From Fen-1254 sp963769605 (GTDB lineage Bacteria; Bacteroidota; Ignavibacteria; UBA10030): 64,000 nt of DNA. How positions within the stretch are numbered: the stretch's first letter is position 1; each line of letters begins with the position of its first letter. The position numbers and the translations under genes were made by a program. Where the stretch lies: the NCBI GenBank assembly GCA_963769605.1, contig CAVYML010000009.1, positions 248,001 through 312,000 of the forward strand, read 5' to 3'. Under the pieces are notes generated by a model, which was not told the DNA's origin, did not search any database, and saw only the letters and a list, made by a program, of their open reading frames with translations. Shown here one piece after another: positions 7,732 through 15,867 of the stretch.

Positions 7732-8907
7732 TTAATGACTGAACAAACCATAAACCTTGCTAAGAAAAACCGGATATACCCACTCATTACGAGGCATGTT
7801 TATGTAGTACAGGGCTATCATGTTATTTGCCGGATCTATAATGAACTGTGTTCCATACATACCACCCCAGGCATAAGCAGTGTTTGATACTTCTGGAGCA
7901 GCTTTCCTTTTCTCATTGTAGAGCTCAAAACCAAGACCGAATTGAAAACCATCTCCACCAGCATTTTTTTTCGGCAACCGATTGATAGTTGTCATCAGTT
8001 CTACAGTTTCAGTTTTCAAAATGCGATGGCCATTAAACTCGCCTTTATTCAATAGCATCTGGCAGAATTTAGCATAGTCTTCAATCGGGCCATTTAGCCC
8101 GAGCGCACCTTCGCAGTAAGTCTGCTCTTTGCTGATTGTTGCCTCGCTATACATATTAGATGCAGGTTCTATCTTTCCATCTATTAAATTGTAGGCCTTT
8201 ACGAATTTGCGCAGCGCCTCGGGTTCATAATACCAATCTGTTTCGTTCATTCCTAATGGTATAAGAACTGTTTCTTTGACATATTCACGCAATGTTTTTC
8301 CGGAAATTCGCTCAATCATATATCCCAACATATTGGTACTTACATGGTAGCTATATTCTGTGCCAGGATCAAAGCCGAGTGGATATTTAACCAAATTGAG
8401 CATCTCATCAGCCAGATATTTATTGTCGTAGCCGCCACCACCGCTATGCTGGCCATTTGGTTTTTTTTCCTGCATTCCCGGTTTAGAGGATACACCAGAT
8501 TTTTTCCTTTCAGCTTTTCGAATTTCACCAACCAGTCCGGCATTAAGTCCGGAAGCGTGCGACATCAGGTGCGCAAATGTCATGGGTGATTTAGCCGGAC
8601 GGGTTTCGTAAGTTCCATCCTCGTTCACTTTCGTTACAACAAGATTGGGGATTTCAGGAAAATATTTCGATACCGGATCGTCAATAGACACTAATCCCTT
8701 TTCAACAAGGGTCATGAAAGCTACTGTAGTTATCGCTTTGGTTTGTGAAAACAAAATGTAGTAATCATCAATAGTGGCCGGAATTTGATTTTCTATATCC
8801 TTCAAACCAAATGCCTTTTTATATACAACATTACCTCCTTTGGCAACAAAAGCGGCTACACAACTCAACTTTTTGTTGTCAATGAATGCTTGAAGCAATG
8901 AGTCTAG
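7732..8907 (-). pseudogene. Beta-lactamase-fold serine esterase, 3' part, split by an IS1182-type element
   Basis: This holds the catalytic part of a class C beta-lactamase/esterase-like hydrolase. The SxxK motif is S-Q-T-K in YILFSQTKAIT, the second motif is in EYSYHVSTNMLG, and there is a C-terminal WGGMYGTQF strand. The frame stays open into the IS up to 9003, but those codons are element sequence. The native 5' end is at 10770-10920. With the element and one CTAG removed, the halves join in frame (…VKS-LDSLLQAF…) to a 440-residue secreted protein. Such proteins act on esters or D-amino-acid peptides; the cluster suggests an esterase. Confidence 0.88.
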
Positions 8908-10769
8908 AGACTTGGTCGAAAAGTGATTTTTATTAAAGAATATTTTGGTGAACGGACGGTCATGTATTATATTTGTATAGAAAATAGATTTATCGTCTCT
9001 CACTAAGAAAAAATCATCCTATGTTAGGCAAACAAAACCCACAAAGCAATTTATTCCTGCCGGAGAATCGTCTTCGCCAGAAGATAGGCAAAGAAAGCTT
9101 TTACGTATTTTTAAGCGATCACCGGCATGAAATCTTTAACGATGAAGACTTTTCGTTCTTATATTGCCCGGATAATGGCCGTGAAAGCGTTCCCCCAAGT
9201 TTATTGGCAAGCGCCTTGCTTCTCCAATCGTATGACCGTGTATCGGATCAAGAAGCAGCCGACCGCGCAAAATTCGATCAACGCTGGCAGGCAGCGCTTG
9301 GTGTTGGTGATGAAGAACAGCCGTTTGCGAAGAGTACGTTGTGCCTGTTTCGTAATCAATTGATCATCCATAATAAAGGGAAAATGATATTCACAAAGGC
9401 CTTGAACTTACTTGCTCAAAAAGGTTATACAAGAAAGAATAAAAAAACCTTCGCAATTGACACGACACCGATATTTGGGCGCGGCGCGGTTGAAGACACC
9501 TTTAACATGTTGGCGGAAGGACTTCGACAAACGCTGAAAGTTCTTGCGCAGATTGCAGAACAACCGATTGAAGACTATTCTCAAGCCAATGATTTTTCCC
9601 GCTACAGTGCGTCGAGCTTTAAAGGTACCTGGACGATTGATTGGGATAACGACAACCAACGACAGATCGTTTTGAATTGTATCGTTGCTGATTGTCGAAG
9701 AGTGCTGGCTATGGCTTCAGAGACACTTTCATCATTGGACAAAGAGAGCGACGAGGCTCATGATCTTCTTCGGGCGACAGAATTATTGAGTAAGCTCTTA
9801 GCACAGGATATTCGCGAAAAAATGCCGGAGAAGGCAGAGATTATCGATGGTGTCGCCAAAGATAGAATTATCTCTGTTCATGACCCCGAGATGCGCCATG
9901 GGCGCAAGAGTGCCAGCCAACGTTTCGATGGATACAAGGCGGCGATAGCCGTTGACACAGATACTCAAGTGATTGCCGAAGTTGATGTTGTTCCGGGCAA
10001 TGCACATGATAGTGTGGATGCTCCGGCGGTGATTAAAGAAGCGGCGAAGAATCTTGATGCCGAAATCGAAAATGTTCTTGGAGACGGCGCTTATGGAACA
10101 GTAGAAGCACGCTTGGATGCTGATGCACACAAGTATAATCTTATCGCTCCGGTAGGACGTGCTCCGCAAACAGGACGATTCACGAAAGAGGATTTTAAGA
10201 TTGACCTTGAAGGCGAATCAGTCACATGTCCGGCCGGGGAGACAACTACGTGTTGGAATGTGCAAAAAGTAACGACACAACGCGGAACAACCTTTAAAAA
10301 CAAAAGTTTCAAGTTCTCTGTCAGGCAATGTTGCCGTTGTTCATTCAGGAGTCAATGTCTCAAGGAGAAGACTCCGTGCCGAAGTGTGTTGGTGCATGAA
10401 TATGAAGCGCTCATACGAGAGAAAAAGCTATTTCAAAGAACGGAAGAATATCATCAGATGTATCGCAAGCGAGTAGTCGTTGAACATCGCTTTGCACGAT
10501 TGGTACGCCTTGGCATACGCAACGCACGCTATTTTGGGATGAAGAAAGTTCTCTTTCAGCTTGCGATGGCGGCTGCTGTGGCCAATTTGACGCTGTTTGC
10601 GTCAGTGGCGTCATTCTCTCTATTCTTTATTGCAGCGTTGCTCATTTTTGCTCTTTGGCTTACTATAAATCTTCAGAGGATCATTTATAGGCAGTTAAAT
10701 TTTCAGACAGTTATTTGATCCCTCCTGCTTTTTAAGCTCTGAAAAAAAAGGGGGTTCTCGACTGAGTTC
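8908..10769. mobile_element. IS1182-type insertion sequence (1,862 bp)
   Basis: It is bounded by CTAG at 8904-8907 and 10770-10773. The left end begins AGACTTGGTCGAAAAG and the right end, read inward, GAACTCAGTCGAGAAC, sharing ACT..GTCGA.AA. The single intact transposase gene is at 9021-10718. Removing the element and one CTAG exactly restores the disrupted esterase frame, which confirms both ends. Confidence 0.9.
9021..10718 (+). CDS. IS1182-family transposase
   Basis: This is a 565-residue DDE transposase. It has the N-terminal DUF772-type region (SLLASALLLQSYDRVSDQEA), a first catalytic Asp in FAIDTTPIFGRG, a DPEMRHGRKSASQRFDGYK stretch, the second Asp in GDGAYGT, a zinc-type cysteine cluster (CCRCSFRSQC) and the catalytic Glu in VVEHRFARL. 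The C-terminus is hydrophobic. Length and order fit the family and the gene is intact, so the element may still be active. Confidence 0.92.
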   Translation: MLGKQNPQSNLFLPENRLRQKIGKESFYVFLSDHRHEIFNDEDFSFLYCPDNGRESVPPSLLASALLLQSYDRVSDQEAADRAKFDQRWQAALGVGDEEQPFAKSTLCLFRNQLIIHNKGKMIFTKALNLLAQKGYTRKNKKTFAIDTTPIFGRGAVEDTFNMLAEGLRQTLKVLAQIAEQPIEDYSQANDFSRYSASSFKGTWTIDWDNDNQRQIVLNCIVADCRRVLAMASETLSSLDKESDEAHDLLRATELLSKLLAQDIREKMPEKAEIIDGVAKDRIISVHDPEMRHGRKSASQRFDGYKAAIAVDTDTQVIAEVDVVPGNAHDSVDAPAVIKEAAKNLDAEIENVLGDGAYGTVEARLDADAHKYNLIAPVGRAPQTGRFTKEDFKIDLEGESVTCPAGETTTCWNVQKVTTQRGTTFKNKSFKFSVRQCCRCSFRSQCLKEKTPCRSVLVHEYEALIREKKLFQRTEEYHQMYRKRVVVEHRFARLVRLGIRNARYFGMKKVLFQLAMAAAVANLTLFASVASFSLFFIAALLIFALWLTINLQRIIYRQLNFQTVI

Positions 10770-10920
10770 CTAGGCTTTTAACACTATCTTTATTAACACC
10801 TAATGCCGAAACATCGGTTATTGGGTTAAAATTTTGAGGAGTAACTGCTTTTTGTGCTGAGACATTAATACTAACGAAGATTGCAGCAATGAGCAAAAAA
10901 AATAGAGTATTAGTTTTCAT
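10770..10920 (-). pseudogene. 5' part of the beta-lactamase-fold esterase gene (signal peptide)
   Basis: ATG at 10918-10920 opens a typical signal peptide (MKTNTLFFLLIAAIFVSINV, cleavage after SAQ) and a short linker ending VKSL at the CTAG. Past 10770 the frame runs into the IS end and stops. It joins 7732-8907 in frame. Confidence 0.85.
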
Positions 10921-11087
10921 GTGTTTAAGTTTTTTTTGAATTCTTGTTTAGTTATAAATGGCTAAAATAGAAATCTAAATAATTGCATTGTGTTATAATT
11001 CTTCAATCTTTCATATCTGAAATTAGGTAATTCATTTATGATTTACAAGCTGTATCTCATGTGTAGCGGCATAATTAATTAGTGCCG

Positions 11088-11350
11088 AACCCATTAAGTA
11101 ATCTTGCGTTTTGAATTCCGTTTGTTGCGATAGTTAATAAACTTTTTCCATTCACGCTGCAATGCGGAATGTGATTCATAAAAAGAGTTAGTCAGGACAA
11201 AGTTCTTTGGTTCTGTAAACTGGCATTCGATATGATTCATCCACGATGCATTTGTCGGCGTCCAGACAAGAGAGACTTTATTCTGACGAGCCCAACGACG
11301 AATTTCGGGTCGTCTGTGGGGCGAAAAGTTATCCAGAATTAAGTAACTCA
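11088..11350 (-). pseudogene. IS630-type transposase, C-terminal fragment
   Basis: The reading LILDNFSPHRRPE, WTPTNASWMNHIE and a basic tail ending KRKIT is the end of an IS630-family DDE domain: the second catalytic Asp, then the catalytic Glu. The frame is taken over at ~11350 by an IS4-like fragment. The matching N-terminus is at 13275-13401. Confidence 0.8.
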
Positions 11351-11693
11351 TGTTACGCATAGACAGGATTATTTGAAAAAGCAATGGGTTTCAATTGACG
11401 CAATTGACTATAGGCAGTCATGAGAGCCTGCATATAGATACCAAGCTTCAAAGCTGTATGATTTTTTCCGGTAGAGATTTTAAGCATTTCGAGTTTGACA
11501 TAGGCACAGAGAGCGGCATAGAAATGGGTTGTTTGTGTGGCAACCGTACGAGTTGGTGATTTTTCAAGAGAAGCATTTTGCTTAAGCGACTTATGATATT
11601 CTTCGACATGCCATCGTTTACGATAGAGTGTCGTCATTTCCTCGTAGGTGAGTGTCGTATGACTGGTAACCAAATACAAAACACCAATACTTC
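11351..11693 (-). pseudogene. IS4-like transposase, C-terminal fragment
   Basis: The frame reads GSIGVLYLVTSHTTLTYEEM, then YRKRWHVEEYHKSLKQN, the catalytic Glu region of DDE transposases of the IS4/IS701 type, and continues to a C-terminal helix. It is cut at 11694 by the ISL3 element. Removing that element and one CATCTTTG rejoins it in frame with 13083-13274 (…FANKDG-SIGVLYL…). Confidence 0.8.
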
Positions 11694-11701
11694 CATCTTT
11701 G

Positions 11702-13074
11702 GGGTCTTCTCCCAACTGAGTGGGTGAATTTTAGCAAAAAGATGAATAGCGATCAATAATATCAAGGTATTTACGTATTTTAGGAGTAAAAAAAGTTGAT
11801 ATATCTTTATGAGTAAAGACAAACGATTGAGCGATGCATATGGATTTTCAGGATTCGTTCCTTTACAGATTGTAAAAGGAATCTTTGGTGATCCTAAAGC
11901 AAGAGTGATCATACTGAAGCGTAGGACAAAAAAACAATTTGTCCCGCATGTGGAAAGGCGAACAGGAGCTTTTATGATCGCAAAAAGCGCCGTGTGCGCG
12001 ATCTCTCCTGTGGCGATACACGGGTATTTCTGGAACTGGAAATACGCCGCGTCCAATGCCGGGGTTGCCGCAAGGTGAAGCAGGAGCAATTCGCCTTTTT
12101 GGCGAACAATCCGTTTTATACCAAGCGTTTTGCGATGTATATCGGAGAACGGTGCCGGAGTTCGAGTATCAGCGATGTTGCCAAAGAATTTCGTCTTGAT
12201 TGGAAGACAGTGAAGGAACTGGACAAACAGTATATGCAGGAGCAACTTCGTCGTGCCACTAAAGCACGACCCAAGGTGATTGGCATTGACGAAATATCTG
12301 TACAAAAAGGACATACATACAGGATTGTCGTTAGTGATTTGGAGAGACGGCGTGCCATCTGGTTTGGTGGAAAGGATCGTTCTCAAGAGAGTATGAATAT
12401 GTTTTATCAATGGCTTGGACCCTTGAAAACAAGGCGTATTCGGCTTGCAGTAATGGATATGTGGAAGCCATTCGAAAAGGCAGCAGGTATCCACATCCCA
12501 CAGGCAGCCATTCTTTATGACAAGTTCCATATCATTGGGCATTTAGGTGAGGCCATAGACAAAATCCGTAAGCAAGAATATGCACGTCTCTCCGGTCATA
12601 AGCGGCAATTCATCAAGGGACAAAAATATCATCTTCTGTCTCATCGAGAGAATCTCACTCTTTCCGGAAAGAAGTCATTAAAAACTCTTCTTGAGGCAAA
12701 TAAGCGTTTGAACATTGCTTATGTTCTCAAAGAATCATTCGGACAGCTTTGGGATTATAGCTCCGAAGCTTGGGCTCACAAGTTCTTTGACAACTGGAAA
12801 GCATCTCTTCGATGGCAGCGCTTGAAGCCGTATGAAGAGTTTGCTCATCTTATCGAACGACACTGGGATGGCATTGCTGCCTTCTGTAAACCAGAGAATA
12901 AAGTCCCTCTTGGTTTTGTCGAAGGATTGAACAATAAGATTCGTATCATTCAACGTCGTGCATATGGTCTACGGGATGAAGAATATCTTCGACTCAAGAT
13001 CTTAACTTGTATGTTGGACTAATAATGTCTGCCTTATTGAGCCAATATTCACCCACTCGCAAAGGAGAAGAGCC
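11702..13074. mobile_element. ISL3-family insertion sequence (1,373 bp)
   Basis: The 8-bp duplication CATCTTTG flanks it at 11694-11701 and 13075-13082. Both ends share an inverted repeat GG(G/C)TCTTCTCC followed by GAGTGGGTGAAT. It carries one frameshifted transposase gene (11809-13022) and is inserted in an IS4-like transposase gene. Confidence 0.93.
11809..13022 (+). pseudogene. ISL3-family transposase with one frameshift
   Basis: The first frame (11809-~11940) gives the N-terminus and the second (~11941-13022) the rest. Adding one base in the TTT at 11938-11940 creates the family's zinc finger (QFCPACGKANR) and a continuous protein. Later motifs include a second CRGC knuckle, an HTH, the catalytic GIDEISVQKGHTY and AVMDMWKPF, and the C-terminal EGLNNKIRIIQRRAYG block. 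The gene is probably inactive unless the frameshift is a sequence error. Confidence 0.88.
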
Positions 13075-13082
13075 CATCTTTG

Positions 13083-13274
13083 TTTGCAAAGACTTGTTTG
13101 GCCAGCAAAAGCGGGAAATCAACTCCTTCAAGATAGATTTCCATGGTGCTCCGTTCTGTCATGGTCACGGTGTCAACAGACTGATACTTTCCTTGTCGTT
13201 TATCGGTCTTGGAAAGGGCTACCTTACGATTGTTTTTCAGCGGCATTATAAAATGTTTCTTCAACGTATGCTTG
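13083..13274 (-). pseudogene. IS4-like transposase, middle fragment
   Basis: KKHFIMPLKNNRKVALS… LEGVDFPLLLAKQVFANKDG is the centre of an IS4-type DDE domain. It continues in frame at 11693 after removal of the ISL3 element. The N-terminal third is absent: the frame runs into an IS630 N-terminal fragment at ~13275. Confidence 0.75.
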
Positions 13275-13401
13275 TATAGCCATGAGCACTATGAAGAATA
13301 ACTTGGGCTCGTCGAAACGGTGTGCGACTCTTTCCGTGCCTCAATATATGCTGAATGTGGTTACCTTCAGCGTTTGTCAAAGAACGAACATATGAACACA
13401 T
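13275..13401 (-). pseudogene. IS630-type transposase, N-terminal fragment
   Basis: ATG at 13399-13401 opens MCSYVRSLTNAEGNHIQHIL, then RRAQVILHSAHGYTSI. This is the helix-turn-helix start of IS630-family transposases. The frame breaks into the IS4-like fragment. With 11088-11350 it shows that IS4-type DNA landed in an older IS630. Confidence 0.7.
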
Positions 13402-13576
13402 AGAGGATCCTTTTCACTGTTTATGGTTCCTCGAATATCCTAAACTTTTGTAAAAAGTACAAGCTTATTTTCTGGGAATGGCATTAGTTACGGAAGTAAC
13501 CATGAGATAAATGTAAGTATATTATCTTATCGTTCGGATCAAGTCTTATTTTCGGTGTAAAATTATAAGAGGCATA

Positions 13577-13931
13577 TTAGGCCGCCAGTTGATACGATAT
13601 ATAATTGCTTGAATTATCGTTAGCACAAATTAATGCTCGAATATTTCTCAGTTGAGCAAGTTCTAATTCGGTCATTGATACCCTCTGCCATTTGTCCGAA
13701 GCTCGTTTCAAAATTGCAAAGACCAAACCCAAGCAAGAACGTTCTTGCTGATGCTGCGGAAATACTTTCGTTCTACGTTTCTGTTCTTCAAAGGATATCT
13801 CTAAAAGATTTGTCGTTCGTATAAATTTATGATGCCCAGATGGATATTTCAAATGCACGATGCAGGCATTCAAATCTTCGATAAAACATGCAAGAGCCGA
13901 AGGATATTGTGCCGCATAGCGGTCGATGACC
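13577..13931 (-). pseudogene. IS256-family (mutator-type) transposase, C-terminal fragment
   Basis: Reading VIDRYAAQYPSALACFIEDL, then HLKYPSGHHKFIRTTNLLE and KRRTKVFPQHQQE, is the conserved C-terminal block of IS256 transposases. An in-frame stop lies right upstream of 13931, and a signal-peptide hydrolase gene follows at 13951, so only about 118 residues remain. Confidence 0.85.
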
Positions 13932-13950
13932 TATAACCGCACACTACTGA

Positions 13951-14844
13951 TTATGGTATATTCTTTTTGTTAACTGTCCAACCCTGAGCCTTCGAAAGCC
14001 CACAAGGATTTCCGGTAAACAATTTACCTGCCTCATTATCGCATTTTAATTGCCACTTGTACCATGCAGTAGCAACTCTGGCAAATTCGCCTCCATGAGG
14101 CTGAGCATATGTTCCGCCATGTCCTACATTCATATTGGCAACAAATACCGGCACATGATTAATCTGCTTATAATCGTCCATTCCATTGTTGTAAGCAATA
14201 TCCGATTCTCCGCCAAGTAGATAAAGAGTGGGTGTATGTATTTTTTTGAGCTGCTCTTTTGTAAGTTGTGGTAACCCGGCTTTGCTTCCAGCTGGATCTT
14301 TAAATATACCACTGTTGCAAACAATTATTGTGGTAATCCGTGGATCCTCGGCCACTTCGAGCGTTTGCAAACCACCGCATGACATACCACTTATGGCAAT
14401 TTTCGACAAATCCAGCTTATTGTAATACGGGCTGTTTTTATCGCTGTTCTGAGCAGTAGCCCATGCAATAGCGTCGAGCAGCTTGCTTGATTTTGAACTT
14501 TCTCTAACCTGTTCGCCTGTTTCTGTAGGCATGATTCCAATAGCTATTACCAGAAAACCATGAGAAGCCACTTCGTTTAAAAAGTTGACATGTTCCCAGG
14601 GCGAATTAAAACATGCGCCATTTCCCCAGGCAATAACCGGGAGCTTGTTTTTATCTCCGAATGCGTTGAGATCCTTTGGCCGGAAAATAGTATGCGTAGG
14701 TAAAGAAGACTCAGTCATCATAATGGCGCTATAATTTCCAATACCCCCGTTTTCAATAATTCGGGATTTTTGCTCCTGCGCTGATATTGAGTTTGTAAGA
14801 ATAAAAAATGTTAACACGAATACTGTTAAGTTAAGTTTTTTCAT
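13951..14844 (-). CDS. Secreted alpha/beta hydrolase, dienelactone-hydrolase/cutinase-like
   Basis: The 297-residue protein has a clean signal peptide (MKKLNLTVFVLTFFILTNSI, cleavage after SAQ). Motifs are the oxyanion loop WGNGACFNSP, the nucleophile elbow GMSCGG, an Asp-containing strand LGGESDIAYNN and a late NVGHGGTY histidine. This is the layout of the polyester-hydrolase/dienelactone-hydrolase-like family. The product is exported and probably cleaves acyl or aryl esters. It lies upstream in a run of similar minus-strand genes. The 150-bp leader holds no obvious regulatory motif. Confidence 0.82.
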   Translation of the reverse strand: MKKLNLTVFVLTFFILTNSISAQEQKSRIIENGGIGNYSAIMMTESSLPTHTIFRPKDLNAFGDKNKLPVIAWGNGACFNSPWEHVNFLNEVASHGFLVIAIGIMPTETGEQVRESSKSSKLLDAIAWATAQNSDKNSPYYNKLDLSKIAISGMSCGGLQTLEVAEDPRITTIIVCNSGIFKDPAGSKAGLPQLTKEQLKKIHTPTLYLLGGESDIAYNNGMDDYKQINHVPVFVANMNVGHGGTYAQPHGGEFARVATAWYKWQLKCDNEAGKLFTGNPCGLSKAQGWTVNKKNIP

Positions 14845-14997
14845 TTTATTTTTTTTATGTGTTGAAATTATTGATTTATATAATTAATAGTCATCTTAAA
14901 GCTTGTTCAGAGTTCTTAAAAATTTGTGCTGAAGTCTCTTTTTTTGGAATGTGAATCAACGTAAATAAAAATTTACTTAAAGGGAGTAACTCAACAA

Positions 14998-15570
14998 TTA
15001 TAATAACCTGTATACTGCAATTATTACATATGGTTCTTCGCCGGTACTAACAGTTGGAACATCCAAGGTGCCTATAAATATCGAATGATTTAAATAATCG
15101 TATGGACTATCAGAGGGTGCTTCTAAATCAATTACAGATCTTATATATGTTGGCGTTTTCTCTCCTTTAGGTGGATTATGAATTAAAGCCTGATTGATTA
15201 CCTGAATGATATATCCATCATTGGTTTTTAACAGATATCGTGCATAAAGTTCAATATCTCCATCCGGACGAACTATTTGCCAGTCCTCCCCTCCGGGCAA
15301 TACCTCTCCTTTTATTCGATAACCACTGAATTCACCTCCGGTGATTGGGACAACTTGGCGAATGCCACGCTTGCTATCTCCTAAAACAATAGTTTTGGAA
15401 ATTTTAACCTTAGCGTCCCACATATGCTCTGTCTTAAAATCCTTATAAGGAGTTTGATCGGAATTAACAGACTGGGCAGTAGATGTTTTTATAAAACCAC
15501 CACCTATAATTAAAAGAAACAGTAAAAACAAAGAACTCGTTGTTTTTACATAATATTTACTTATCATCAT
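14998..15570 (-). CDS. Secreted DUF3237 protein
   Basis: This 190-residue protein has an N-terminal hydrophobic signal (LFLLFLLIIGGGFIKTSTAQ). The DUF3237 signature follows: GIRQVVPITGGEFSG, then KGEVLPGGEDWQIVRPDGD and ARYLLKTNDGYIIQV. DUF3237 forms a small beta-barrel often encoded beside esterases and oxidoreductases; its activity is not established. The neighbourhood suggests a link to aromatic or acyl-ester metabolism. Confidence 0.85.
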   Translation of the reverse strand: MMISKYYVKTTSSLFLLFLLIIGGGFIKTSTAQSVNSDQTPYKDFKTEHMWDAKVKISKTIVLGDSKRGIRQVVPITGGEFSGYRIKGEVLPGGEDWQIVRPDGDIELYARYLLKTNDGYIIQVINQALIHNPPKGEKTPTYIRSVIDLEAPSDSPYDYLNHSIFIGTLDVPTVSTGEEPYVIIAVYRLL

Positions 15571-15867
15571 TTTATTTCTCTTTGTTTGGTTCCTTTTTTA
15601 TTCAAGCATCTACTTTTAACCGTATGAAATTTATATTCATGCCATTCTTTTTCAATCAAGGCTTTATTTTTGTTCCTTTGTTGTCATATCGACTTTAATC
15701 ATAGCTATTTGAACACCAATATAAATCATATAAAATTTGGAACGTGACACGTAAATAAGTCCGATGTACAAAGGTTTTCAAAGAATGTATTTTTTAAACA
15801 TCAAAACTAGAGATATATCTAATGTGCTAAAGTGCTTTACAAATTTCGTAACTTATCCTTTATAATG

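Noticed and set aside
8908..9003. N-terminal extension of the beta-lactamase-fold gene to an ATG at 9003
   Set aside because: These codons lie inside the left end of the IS1182-type element. The true 5' end is at 10770-10920.
11634..12542. Long minus-strand frame of 302 codons
   Set aside because: It lies antisense to the ISL3 transposase and has no family features.
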